64,000 bases of DNA from Phascolomyces articulosus (Eukaryota > Mucoromycota > Mucoromycetes > Mucorales > Lichtheimiaceae): contig JAIXMP010000024.1 in assembly GCA_025677815.1 (NCBI GenBank), positions 124,001-188,000 on the forward strand, given 5' to 3'. The notes beneath the pieces are model-generated. The model searched no databases and had not been told where the DNA came from. It saw only the letters and a list, made by a program, of their open reading frames with translations. Below, piece after piece: positions 35,064-46,165 of the stretch; the stretch's first letter is position 1, and every line of letters begins with the position of its first letter. The position numbers were made by a program, and so were the translations under genes.

Positions 35064-36456
35064 TTATTTAGATTTCAATAATGGTAAAAGTGATCTTTCA
35101 ATATTCTGGATTAAATCATCTAAGCCTTCTTGTTTTAGATATTCATTCAAGAATGCTGATTTATGTTTCCACTCTTCTAAAACAATCAAGATTTGCTGCG
35201 CCTGCCATTCTACTTTGGGTTGTAATGATAATGAAAATAAAGGTGGTTGCTGTTCTGCTTCATCATGATCAGGACTTTTAATTTGTTTTGATAATCGTTG
35301 TGAAATACAATTCAACATTTTTACAAAGATACACCAATCCCATCCACTATGAGCCAATAATAGCTGTTGACAAGTTTGAACAAACTCCATTGGTGGCATG
35401 GACTGTCGAAGGTCATCAATCGATCGTTCCACATCATATAAATCCGAGGTAAGGGATCGGAACGTCAAGCCGAGGTTGCACGCATTGGACCAATTATGAT
35501 TAATGGAGATGGTCATGCCAATATTGTCCACTTGATGATGCCATCCACTAGGTACAAATATCGTTGTTCCGTCCCTTTGATAATAAATAAGTTTCCTTGC
35601 CTTTTCAACATTGGGAAACTGTTGATGATCATAGTTTCTTAAATCATAAACAAGGTTTCCAAAACGATCTTTTAAATATTTTTCATCACCAGGTGGAATG
35701 AATACCCATCGTTTAATGCCACAGATGTTACTTGACCATGAATAAGATCTATCGCAATTTTTTCTTCGTTAGTTCATCAGTTAATCCATATTGTTGTTGG
35801 ATCACACATGCACATGATGGATAGTAAATCATCAATCTTACTTGTAAACATCTGAATGTAGAGGTGTAAATGTACCATCCCCTCCCATATAAACAAATCG
35901 ATAATCATCCTTGTTCTCTTGTAACCAATATTCATTCATCCAATCATCTTGTTAAAGAAAAAGATTTCCCCCTCAAATTTCTTTTTAGTATTTTATTATC
36001 CAAATATACACCATGACAACTCTTTTTTTTTCTTTGTTTCTTACCCGCAAAAATATGAGGTACCTCATACGCTTGATATTCCGGATATGCTCGAACAAAA
36101 TGCCAATCCTTGAGATAATAACGACCATCGGGCCATAGTTTTATAAATTCTTCAAATGTCATATCGGATCGTTTTTGATCTGTAAAGTCACGTTCAATAC
36201 AGTCTGCTACATTGACCATGGCCTTTCCAAACTGTTCATTCAAATAATCCAAGCGAGGTTCCCATTCTGGTTGATTTTTATTGTCATTGTTGTTGCTATT
36301 TTCTTTTTTTGTGACCCATTCATGTCGTGCTTTCCAATTTTTGGTTAATGCAGGACCAATGAGGGCTGGTATATTAGGTAAAAGGTGGTTTTGAAGAAAA
36401 AAATCATAGGTGGGAATATCTTCATAATATCTAATGCACACTTCGTTTCCTTCCAT
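35064..36456 (-). CDS. JMJD4: JmjC-domain 2-oxoglutarate oxygenase, JMJD4-like
   Basis: JMJD4 is a soluble Fe(II)/2-oxoglutarate lysyl hydroxylase; in animals it modifies the termination factor eRF1. Minus-strand exons 36045-36456, 35842-35947, 35064-35748; 400 aa, in phase. N-terminal landmarks: NIPALIGPALTKNWKARHEW, and then DDWMNEY. The JmjC core has YMGGDGTFTPLHSDVYKSYS with iron ligands H168 and D170, NICGIKRWVFIPPGDE, and VPSGWHHQVDN giving the distal ligand (H244), followed by TISINHNWSNACNL. The YSWS...NxCGxKxW and GWHHQVxNxxxTISINHNW strings are the JMJD4 hallmarks rather than those of JMJD6 or histone demethylases. A helical C-terminal region (about 270-400) completes it. No signal or membrane segment, so cytosolic or nuclear. 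All catalytic residues are present; I expect it to be active. Confidence 0.88.
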
Positions 36457-36881
36457 TTTTCATATCTGTTTGTCTGTCAGCTGAATGAATGAAAAAAGAG
36501 CGCCAAAAATATCATGCTAATTTTTTTTTTTCAGAGTCATTATAGAAAATAATTGTATTTGGATAACGCAGATTTGAGAGAAAGAAAGAGAGCAAAGAAG
36601 GAGAAGAAATATACTGTATGCTAAAAAGAAAGCAAAAGGGTAAAAAAAAGTAGAAGAAAAAAAATAATACAAAAAGAATAAAGAAAATGCCAAAGTAAAA
36701 AAGTGCGTTTTTTTTGTTTTGTTTCATCATCCATTGAAAAGGGAGTTGGGTTGTTGTTTGTGCATTATATATATAAGAGAAAGAGAGAAGCTATGTAAAA
36801 AAAAAGGTTAACGTGAGAGTAAAGGTGGTTAAGTAGAGAAAGAAGAAGGAGGAGAAATGTGTGCTGTGTGTGAATGGAACA
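36457..36881. other. JMJD4 upstream / tetraspanin 3' region
   Basis: 425 bp, A/G-rich on the plus strand (AAAGAAAGAGAGC-type runs), which on the minus strand is a CT-rich leader for the JMJD4-like gene. Nothing else found. Confidence 0.45.
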
Positions 36882-38455
36882 TCACTTGTGTGATGAAGTG
36901 GAAATCGTACTTCCATATCGTGGAACACGTTGATGAGGTGATTGTTGATGATAAGAAGGAGGACGTGGGGTATAGAAAAAGTTGGATCGACTTCCATTAG
37001 AAGAATAAGAGGATATTGGATGTCGTCCAAAGACAGGACTTCCACTTCCATTACCACCTCCATTATTACTGATATTATTGCTACCACTACCACTTGCAAG
37101 TGATCCACCACTACTGGTATTTCCATGATCAAACCATCCAAGGTGTGAATTGCCTTGCGCTGATAGTAATGTCATGTACGCTTGTTCTTCTTCTGAGTCA
37201 CGCTCCACCATGACCGTGAGTACGACTGATGTAAGTAAGGCTGTAAGCTAAATTTTGAAATATATAGATTAGTAAATATAAGAGTGAATCATCAGCTGTC
37301 AAAAAGAAACTTACTTCAAGTCCAATTATGATTAATATAATAGCTAAAATCCAATCTCGCCAAACATTAAATGTGGTTATCACTGCTTCTTTACATCCAA
37401 TGATATCTGATCCTAATTTACTACAAGTGTCGGATGGCACAAGTCGATCGCTGGATGAATTATATCCACAACAAGAAAGTCTAATCATTTTTATATGGCA
37501 TGATTAAATTATTTTGTTCTTTCATTGCATTCCATCTGTATCTATATACATCTCCCTTTCCCCTTTATATAATTTTAAAATGAACTTACGAATCTTCGAT
37601 TCCTCTCAAGAGTGGCGTATCATTTTCCTGAAAGAAATCCCAAGCTTTGCTTCCATATTCATCCAACTATGTAATTTTTAATCCATTATATGAGTTCATC
37701 TATTCTACGTCAAAGATCTTTTGTCTTGATATTATTGTAGAAAGGAAAATGCGCTTACTTCTTTTCGATGAGCATAAACAAGAGCAACAAGGACTAATAA
37801 CAAAATCATGGAAAAAATAAAAAAAAAATGGTTAGGGAATCTAGCTAATACATACAATAAATCACAATGCATCCAAAAAAAGAAGAGTACCTATTTCAAG
37901 TATCAGTACCAATGCTGTGGTACTACTATAAGTCTTTAAAAATCCAGCATGTTCGATATGTGCACCAAAATAAGCTATAAATGATACGATAGTGATAGCA
38001 CCACCTATAGCTAAAAGCGCTATGGATAGTGTTCTGCTGAATGTTGAATTGATCGTATATGCACCTATGTAATATAATAGAAATATATGAGGTATGCGAA
38101 AAATCAATAATCATACCATGGTTTCGTCTGAGTATATGTATTGTTGTATGTAATAATAGCCAAGCAAACTTGGCGATTTTTTCTCTCCTCTCTTTCTCCT
38201 TTTGTTTCCAACTGTTTTTTATATTTTATACCTAATGATAAAATGGCAAGACCTGCCACCTGTATTGTTTTTTATCATAAATATATATATATTATAGAAA
38301 TATATTAATATGTTTGTATATGAAAAAAAAAGTGACAGCATAGAGCGCGATAAAAATAATAAAAAAAATGAATAATATACCATTAGAAAGAGATGGAAGA
38401 CAGCAACGGCCTCGCGTAATCCTCGGGTCCGCCTTGAGACAAATCTTTCTTCCAT
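36882..38455 (-). CDS. Tetraspanin-family membrane protein
   Basis: Minus-strand exons 38381-38455, 38232-38259, 37891-38064, 37759-37793, 37590-37666, 37315-37480, 36882-37247; 306 aa, in phase. Four membrane spans: AVAVFHLFLMVAGLAILSLG (TM1), IALLAIGGAITIVSFIAYFG (TM2), TALVLILEIVLVALVYAHRK (TM3) and a C-terminal one, WRDWILAIILIIIGLELTAL (TM4). Between TM3 and TM4 the large loop contains the tetraspanin signature LSCCGYN, plus DTC and GC, giving the four cysteines expected for two disulfides. The cytosolic tail (about 210-306) is Gly/Ser/Asn-rich. Tetraspanins organise membrane microdomains; in fungi they support appressorium formation or cell polarity. Two exons are only 28 and 35 nt. Confidence comes from the CCG motif and topology. 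Confidence 0.85.
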
Positions 38456-40065
38456 TTTTTTCAAGTAATTATAAACAATGAGAAAAGAATTATTATTAAA
38501 ATTATATATACAAATTGACAAAATAGAAAAGAGAAAAAAAAGGGAAAGGAGGTGGAGGAGGAAGAATAAGAAGGGAAAAGAGAAGGAGAGTGTGGAAAAA
38601 ATTCAAAAATGGAAATGCGTTGTGTTTCGTGTGTAAGTTATAAGTTATAGTACTACTACTTGTTACTTATTACTACAACGTTACCTGGTATTCCAATCAT
38701 TCCATCATATATACCTTATACTTCTTTATGAACATATACATCTAATCCATCAGATGGTGATGAACACCATTCATCATCAACATATAACAACAACAACTTA
38801 ATACTTGTAAATTATCATTCCAACTTTATCTGCTACCAAAAAAAAAAAAAAAGATTCAATTCCTTTCGCAACCATCATCATGTGTATAAATATGTTGAAC
38901 AATGTCCGCTCAGACAATGGCGTACATGACACTACATAGTATGGTGTATATCTTAAATAATAATAATAATCATAACAATAAATGGACCATGATGATTTAT
39001 TATTCAATCTTCTTGAATTGTTGTTGTTTTTGATAACGAAAAAGAATAAGAAGAAACTATAATTAAAAGCAAGAAGTATAAACGCTGAGTTGGTTTTTAT
39101 TAATCTGTACCAAAAAAGCGACTGTTGTGCACCGTTGTACCTGATCTTTTGACAAGAATGATGAAAGAGAGAGTAAAAAAATTGAATCATGCGATTCTCT
39201 CTTTTCTCTCTAAGAAGATCTTTTTTTTTTTTGCTCTAAAATGAAAAGCAGTTGCCCGACAACAGCTCAGCGCCTTTTGATTTATTCCGATTTCTATCAA
39301 GAAAGGTCCTGAATAAATGTTTGTATATGAATATATAAATAAGCATAAATAAAGTATATCGATAAGTATTATAATATTATGTTTTGTGTGCGTGTGTGTG
39401 CGAATAGAAACAAACTCATTTGTTATTTTCACGAATTAAATAAAGGATTGTTCCATCTTATTACAGAGGTGCTACACCTGCTGCATTGAGCTGCAGCAGT
39501 ATAGCAAACATAGTGTACATGTACATTGCAACAACAACAACAATAATAATAATCAACAGCAGATGCGTCAGCAGGTCACCCCAGATCTTGTTTGTTATCA
39601 TCCATGAACCCATCATTTTTCTATCCCAAGGATCAAATATTTGGATAGTAAAGTAACATGAATAAATGATCAATCAGTTACCACTAGTTACATGTTGATA
39701 GGAGATGAATAAGTAGCTAGTTATTGTTATTATTTGCATAGAGAAGTAGCAAAAGTAATTAATATAATAACAGATATAAAAACATGATCGACATCATTTG
39801 TCGGTGTAATAACGTAATAATGATGACAGTATTGTTTATGCATTCCTTTCATTCTACTTGTAGATATACAAGGGGAAGGTTTATAGCTATAAATTCTTGT
39901 CAAAATTTGGATTATTGTCTTTTTGTCAAAACAAAGGTGCTTTTTGGTTGGTGCTAAATGGTAATAGTAATAGTAGTAGTAATAAATAGAACAATTATAA
40001 TGATCTGATAATAATGAGAAATGATTTGTTATTTTACTTGACTCATCTTATTATTTGTGTTTATG

Positions 40066-40107
<42 letters not shown>

Positions 40108-40476
40108 ACATATGCAAAAGCATACAAAAAAGTTACCCATACTTTTTTTTCCATATTAAACTTCTCTTTTTTTTTCTGAAAAAAAAATTACTTCTTCCAT
40201 TCTCTTAATAAACACCTCTTCATTCTCCTTTCTTTCACCAAAAAAATAAATAAATAATAATAATTCCTTTTCCTCTTTCCTTTATTCCCAAAACCCTCGA
40301 GAAACTTTTATTTATTTTTTTGGTTGTTTTTGTGAAACTCCTCCCTTCTTTTTCCTTTAATCATTAAAAATCTAACAACATAAGATTTTTTTTTAATTTA
40401 AAAAAATCGTAAAGTTGTAAAAAAAAAAAAAAAACAAATAAAAAAGTTTAAGAGAGAAAAAAAAATCATTTCAACA
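38456..40476. promoter_or_regulatory. 2-kb divergent intergenic region
   Basis: Lies between two outward-facing genes. Short minus-strand frames at 38798-39673 are homopolymer-driven and rejected. It contains a TG microsatellite (40066-40104) and, from 40140 on, a C/T-rich leader followed by an A-run before the ATG at 40477. No RNA gene was recognised. Confidence 0.45.
40066..40104. repeat. (TG)n microsatellite
   Basis: About 19 uninterrupted TG units, roughly 370-410 bp upstream of the single-exon gene at 40477. Potentially Z-DNA-forming. Confidence 0.95.
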
Positions 40477-41283
40477 ATGATTACCGCTCAACAACCTACC
40501 ATCAAGTCACGAAAACAATCACTTTCGTCACAACCTCAACCAGGCGAAGATTATTCATATTGTTATTACGACGAGGAAGAAGAAGACGAAGAAGAAGACG
40601 AAGAGGAAGACAATTTTGAAGAAGCGCCTGCATCGGAAAGTTATTTTCAAGACATTATGGTTCTTTCTCATCGACAAAGGCGACGAAGACCTGCGACAGC
40701 GCATGACGATAGTGATCGAGATGATGGGGATGGCAACAAGGATCGATTCATTGAACTTGCGCAGGCCGCATTAGAAGAAGCTACATTGGAAGACGAACGT
40801 AAAGGTGTCATTTATGAAGTGGTCGAAGCTTTAATTGCTAAAACGGGAGCACCATTAGTCGCAGAAGTCATTTCAGAACAATTACGCAGTCAAGAAGTGA
40901 TTGAAAAATTGGCAGAATCACATGAAGAAGAAGAAGAACAACGAAGGAGACGATCGAAACAAAATGTATTTGCACCTAGTTTATTAAAAGAACCACCAGA
41001 TGCTGTATTACAACCCATGGATCAAGTCATTGAACAAGACGAGGATGATCATCACCACCATCATGATATGATGAATGGAAATAATGAACCATCGATTCAT
41101 AGTATCAGTCGAAGTATGAGTCGAAGTAATAGTTCAATGCTTCTTACTGCTGCTTCTACAAGCAATGGTCGAACATGGTTAATATCTGAATATATTTGGC
41201 GATTGTTCAGAATCTTGTTATTGGCAAGTTTGGTAGGTTTGGTCTATCATTTCATGTGTGCTTATCATCAAAACCTCTTTTAA
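40477..41283 (+). CDS. Acidic protein with a C-terminal tail anchor, function unknown (268 aa)
   Basis: Single exon. I do not recognise the family. Residues 1-30 are polar; a run of Asp/Glu (about 31-52, DEEEEDEEEDEEED) is followed by a basic RQRRRRP. A predicted helical domain at about 88-150 (FIELAQAALEEATLEDERKG, VVEALIAKTGAPLVAEVISE) looks folded. Then come a Glu run, RRRR, an HHHHH run and Ser-rich segments. The last 25 residues (IWRLFRILLLASLVGLVYHF) form one hydrophobic span with a very short luminal end, so a tail-anchored ER or mitochondrial outer-membrane protein is likely. Convergent with another single-exon membrane protein 840 bp away; no shared motif links them. Confidence 0.7.
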   Translation: MITAQQPTIKSRKQSLSSQPQPGEDYSYCYYDEEEEDEEEDEEEDNFEEAPASESYFQDIMVLSHRQRRRRPATAHDDSDRDDGDGNKDRFIELAQAALEEATLEDERKGVIYEVVEALIAKTGAPLVAEVISEQLRSQEVIEKLAESHEEEEEQRRRRSKQNVFAPSLLKEPPDAVLQPMDQVIEQDEDDHHHHHDMMNGNNEPSIHSISRSMSRSNSSMLLTAASTSNGRTWLISEYIWRLFRILLLASLVGLVYHFMCAYHQNLF

Positions 41284-42125
41284 TAATTACCCATACATCA
41301 TCCTATCTTAATCATCATCATCATTTATTCTTCTGCTAAAACGTATTGATCATATATATTCCCCCAAACCTCCGCTCCCCTCTTCATTTTCATCATTTAT
41401 ATATATTATATATATATTTATATATCCCTTATTATTATTATTATTCTTTTCTCGCCATCGATCATATCTCTTGTATACATCCTATATACTACTACCATTT
41501 TTATTTTTTTTTACACATATATCTCACCCTCGACATGTCTCTCCCCTGCCTTTTGATTCAACTCTCTTGCTTTACGCTCCTCCTCCTCCTCCTTCACTTG
41601 CTATAACAACAATAACCCCCTCTTTTTATTTTTATACACACATCCACACAAACCAAAAAAAAACACAATGCTACGATCCAAAAACATGAAAAAAAAAGAA
41701 AAGAATACCAGAATTTCACCCTGTGTAAATAAAAAAAAATTGATCCAATTTTTCAAAAAAGATGATACGTTATGAATTTGAATACATGTATTGTTTGTCA
41801 AAGGAATTGGAAATAAAATTGGAAAGAATGAAAAATTGGGGGATGGATGGATGGAAAAAGATGAATAAGAGTATAGTACTAAACAAAAAAAAAAGAAGGA
41901 TATATAAAACTAATAATAATAAAATAGTTAATAATAATTATACATAAGAAATGATATTTTGGGAGGAGGAGAGGAGGTCAAGGGGGTTATATATATTTTT
42001 TAATGCTTAAATTGGTTTTTTTGTCGATCGCTTTTGATATTTAAAGGGAATGGATAAAATTTTTGAATAATAATAAAAAAAAAGGTGTGGCTCGTGCATT
42101 TCATTAAATTAACACATGAAAGTTT
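41284..42125. other. Convergent 3' intergenic region
   Basis: 842 bp of TA-rich, C/T-rich then A-rich sequence between two convergent single-exon genes. Small frames here (41346, 41471, 41601) are low-complexity overlaps. No feature recognised. Confidence 0.5.
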
Positions 42126-42815
42126 TTAAGCAACAACAGGTGTTCTCCTCCTCAAGTTGCCTTCTTGTTGTTGTTGTTGTTGCTCTTGGGATACAGCTGC
42201 TAAATGACGTTTTAATATTTCATGCATCAATTCGGTATTTTCATCTAATTCTTCGTCTTCTTGTTCTTTGTCGTAAACACTATAATCATCGTCACTGTAT
42301 TGTTCAAACGTTAATGGTTCTTCTCGATCTTTATATGACGATTTTAATTCAGACGCCATGAGGAGAGGTGATCCTTGTCCATCATTAACATCTTGGTGTT
42401 CTATTGGTTCGTGTTCTTCTTGTTCTTCAGTTGTTAATGTTGGTTTAGGTTTACCCCATGTCGCAGACAAAAGCATGGAAGAAAAGGCTTCCACAGCAAA
42501 ACCTGCACAAAAACCGATTAATAAACCACATCCAATGGCGGCCAAAATAAATGAAACAACGGGATAGGATGCCAATTGTGTAATGTTGAGAATGATTTTA
42601 CGAATGAACCATGTTGTAATCTTGTATGTTAACCGAACAGGTGAAAATGCAATAAAAGTGCCTTGTGAAAACAAGGTGCGCACGGACGAAAATATAAATA
42701 ATATCACTGATAAACCGGTATCTGCTATTGTTGTTTCATCCGCTGCTGCTATTGATACTACAGATGTTGCTGCTATCAAGGTGATGATCGGTATTATTTT
42801 ATTACTATGAGACAT
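42126..42815 (-). CDS. Two- to three-TM membrane protein with acidic C-terminus, function unknown (229 aa)
   Basis: Single exon. An N-terminal hydrophobic stretch (IIPIITLIAATSVVSIAAA) reads as a signal peptide or first span. A second hydrophobic segment (TGLSVILFIFSSVRTLF, about 33-49) and a strong Gly-rich span (VVSFILAAIGCGLLIGFCAG, about 86-105) follow, with a conserved-looking basic/aromatic stretch RLTYKITTWFIRKIILNITQ between them. The cytosolic tail (120-229) is acidic (YSDDDYSVYDKEQEDEELDE) and ends in a Gln run and RRR. The middle helix plus Gly-rich span is reminiscent of seipin-regulator-type or ER-shaping proteins, but I have no motif to assign it. Start at 42815 is the only upstream ATG in frame. 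Confidence 0.65.
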   Translation of the reverse strand: MSHSNKIIPIITLIAATSVVSIAAADETTIADTGLSVILFIFSSVRTLFSQGTFIAFSPVRLTYKITTWFIRKIILNITQLASYPVVSFILAAIGCGLLIGFCAGFAVEAFSSMLLSATWGKPKPTLTTEEQEEHEPIEHQDVNDGQGSPLLMASELKSSYKDREEPLTFEQYSDDDYSVYDKEQEDEELDENTELMHEILKRHLAAVSQEQQQQQQEGNLRRRTPVVA

Positions 42816-45800
42816 TATTGTAAAAAAAATAAAGGAAAGGAAAGGATAGGTAGTGTGAGAGGGAAAAAAAAAGAGCTAGAAGTAAAAATATGTCATATAT
42901 TTTCAACAAACCCAACAATATTCAACATATTCATCGAATTCAACAGTGTATTTAAAAGAAACCCCACCACGTGGTGACCATAATGATAATTTTGTTCATT
43001 CTTGACATGTGAATTTTTGTAGTTTTTTGTAATTCATTGTTACAATTGTATTGCTCAATGAAATAAATATAAATATATAATACTATGGACAGATAATGAA
43101 TCATACGTTTATTTCAACGATTCTTATTAAATTAATAAAAATGATAGTTTATTGATTTACTGAAATGCTCATATAAAAGAAGATACTGATTTGATAACTA
43201 TTATGGATGGGGAAAAACTTTTTGGTCTGAAATACCAATCATGGTTTTATAACTTACGTTGTACATGAATCTTATATTTTCATTGTTGTGAAAGGATCCC
43301 CCACTTTATTTTATGAAAGAAAATGTTATTATTCTATATTTATAACCCTACTTAAAATCAATGCTCTTTGCTTAAATGTAAATATAGGTCAGTATTAAAT
43401 CGTACTATCTAACAGCTCATACACCATACATGACATCTGTGAATTTCTTCAAACGAATAAGAAAAAAAAAAGACAAATCCGATACATATTTTGGACAAAA
43501 AAACAAGTGTATAAATTAAGTGGCATCTAGAAGGATCAATGATAATAAATAACTGTATAATAATAATGTAACGATATATTATATGTTCTTTCAATTTATT
43601 AATAACAATTTAGTATTTTTTTCAAACCTTTGCGACTACTTTACTAATTTACAAGTTTAAAGGGCAAAGTTCGGTTTCGAAACAACTTGGTTACCCCGTG
43701 TGATAAACTTATTGGACCTTTTTGAAGTGGATCAATTATAAAAAAAAACTGATGCTAAGGTTCTCTATTGAGTTATCATTGTTTATTCCTCCATATAAAT
43801 TATCCAAAGTTGATCTTCTCTTTGTAAGCTTTTTCATCATTACTATATCTACAAGCAACTCTTGAAATTGCTTCTATTCATCCCAATATTTTGAAGTACC
43901 ATTCCATTGATCTAATACTAAGATCCATTTCCAGAACATCTTGATAGCTCAAGACAGCCAAGTAAGCGATCTCCTTATATTTCATTTATGGTTACAACAT
44001 TATAGCATTCAATCAAGTATCAGGCGCCTAGGGAACAAGATATATCTATATTTATTTGCTAGATAGAAGAAAATCGATACGTTCGTGCAATACCATGAAT
44101 TGATAAATCCATCGGGTCACTAGTATTCAAAGTGATTTCTTCCTACTACTAATGTGATACGTAAATGGTATAATTTTACTAATATGTGTAAAATATCAAA
44201 AGCAAACTTTTCCAATAAATAATCCTTGCATTCGATCAATAAAAACAATATGCAGTACGTACTTTAATGCATATTTTGTCCAGGATATATGATCTATACA
44301 TTATTATTGTTAAGAAAATGCTTATAAATGAATCTTTTTAGATACCTGAATAAAAAACAACATTATCACATCATAATGTTATACGTTAGTCATTTTAATG
44401 TTTTATATACTTCTTCTGATGGATAATAAATCTACTGAAAATAAAAATGCAAGAATATCGTTACGATATAATTGTTTTGTAGGTAAACATGTAGTAGTAT
44501 CATAATTTATTCATGGTGATTCATTTTTCAAACTACAGCATTTTTTATATAAAATAAGTTTATTCATATAGGTACTAAAAATTAACTGCATAAATATGTC
44601 ATAGCTTCTTTTACTGAGGGAGAATATTTGATGTTGATATGATATTTATTGTTACTATGGTGGAGGAGCTTGACCATTATTATTTCCTTGAGGATGATGA
44701 TAAAGACATGCTACTCCTTCGGTGTAACCCTCAATGAGAACATTGGATGTCTGGTAGAAGAAAAAAAAATTTTCTTGTTAAGGATCCCGTGCCACCCCCG
44801 CGCCACACCCAACTTTTTTTTATTACTTAAAACAAAATTGTCGGACAATAAACGACGATTTACCTATCATCAAGAAAAAAATACAATCATAATAGTTATA
44901 AATGTTTATATTGTTACCATTCATTTGGTTCATGGACTGTGTCTATTTACACAAGTAATAGCTTTTAAAGAAGGTTATCTATTATGGTTACTAATAGAAA
45001 ATAAAAAAAGGCTTGTAGTTTGTTTATACGCCAAAGAGTGGAGAATTGTACAACAGCAAATCATTCACACAGGGCTCAAAAATTATCTCCCCGCGCGCGT
45101 GGTTTTTTTTTTAAAAAAAAAAAGAATCTTGCATAGAATCATTTATTGTTGGAATAATAAATGACAAAAAAAAAGGTAGTCATCCAAAGACAATTGATGT
45201 AAAATATTAATCAATGATTCATCAATGATAAAAGAGGTTCTTCTTGAAGGAAGAAAAACCTTCTTGACCTTCCTTTTTATAGAAACTTTTTCCCGATTAA
45301 AATATATAAACCTTCTTTCCAATGATCGTTTGTGTAAGCTTTATTATCATGAACAGCGCATGAAATCAAACGCCTCCCTCGGTGTTTCAAGTAACAACTA
45401 AAGTTACGCTAGGTGTATATAGTATGATCGAAAATGGTAAAAATTGCAAAGAGTTACTTCAATAAGGGGTAATCCAATGGGATCTGCTTAATAAGCGTAT
45501 TATAATCATACCTAAACTTCTAGTAGCTACCTTCTTATCATTATTATGATTATTATAGATAAAATAGGTTTTCATTATCAATGACATAATATTGCGTACA
45601 ATGATACCCGTCTTTCTAAAAAAAACTATTGAACAGTTTTGTTACTGTACAATGGTGAGATCGTCCATCATGTTGAATGATCCGGAGACGTCGCCGATTA
45701 TTTTCGTATGAAAGAGAGTGTGTGTATCTTTAGTTAATTAAGAGAAAAAAAAAACAATAAACAATAAACAAATTCATGCGGCACGTATACTTTATTTATA

Positions 45801-45953
45801 AAGCGCTATTTATCCATGTCAATTTCTTTTTAACAGATCTTATTAATGGCTTATTGTTTGGCAACCATGCTTTCAACATGGCTATTATTACTCATTAAGA
45901 AATGAGAGAAAGAAAAAGATACCACCAGTATTATGGATACCTGTCCTTTCTTT

Positions 45954-45984
<31 letters not shown>

Positions 45985-46165
45985 AGAACTCCGGGGTCGG
46001 GAAAACCGCTTGGCCGGGTGACCTTTCGTGGCGGCTATTTAAAATAAAAAGGTTATTAAAGAACAAGGCTCATCTATTGAATTATACTCCTTTTTATTTC
46101 TCCACTTTTTATTTTTTTTTATTTTTTTCTCTCTCACTTTTTTCAACCAATCTTTTAATTTTTTT
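42816..46165. other. 3.3-kb gene-poor region
   Basis: AT-rich, with no gene accepted. A 171-codon plus-strand frame (44649-45164) has an Ile/Lys/Leu composition typical of translated AT-rich DNA and no domain. A T10A12 junction lies at 45103-45124, an ATA microsatellite at 45957-45983, and a markedly GC-rich patch at 45990-46032 (GGGGTCGGGAAAACCGC and GGCCGGGTGACC) just upstream of the MFS gene, likely part of its promoter. Confidence 0.5.

Noticed and set aside
36791..37141. 116-codon minus-strand frame overlapping the tetraspanin tail
   Set aside because: It is the shifted frame of the Gly/Ser/Asn-rich tetraspanin exon.
44649..45164. 171-codon plus-strand frame
   Set aside because: Composition is that of translated AT-rich DNA, interrupted by poly-Lys/Phe homopolymers; no motif.
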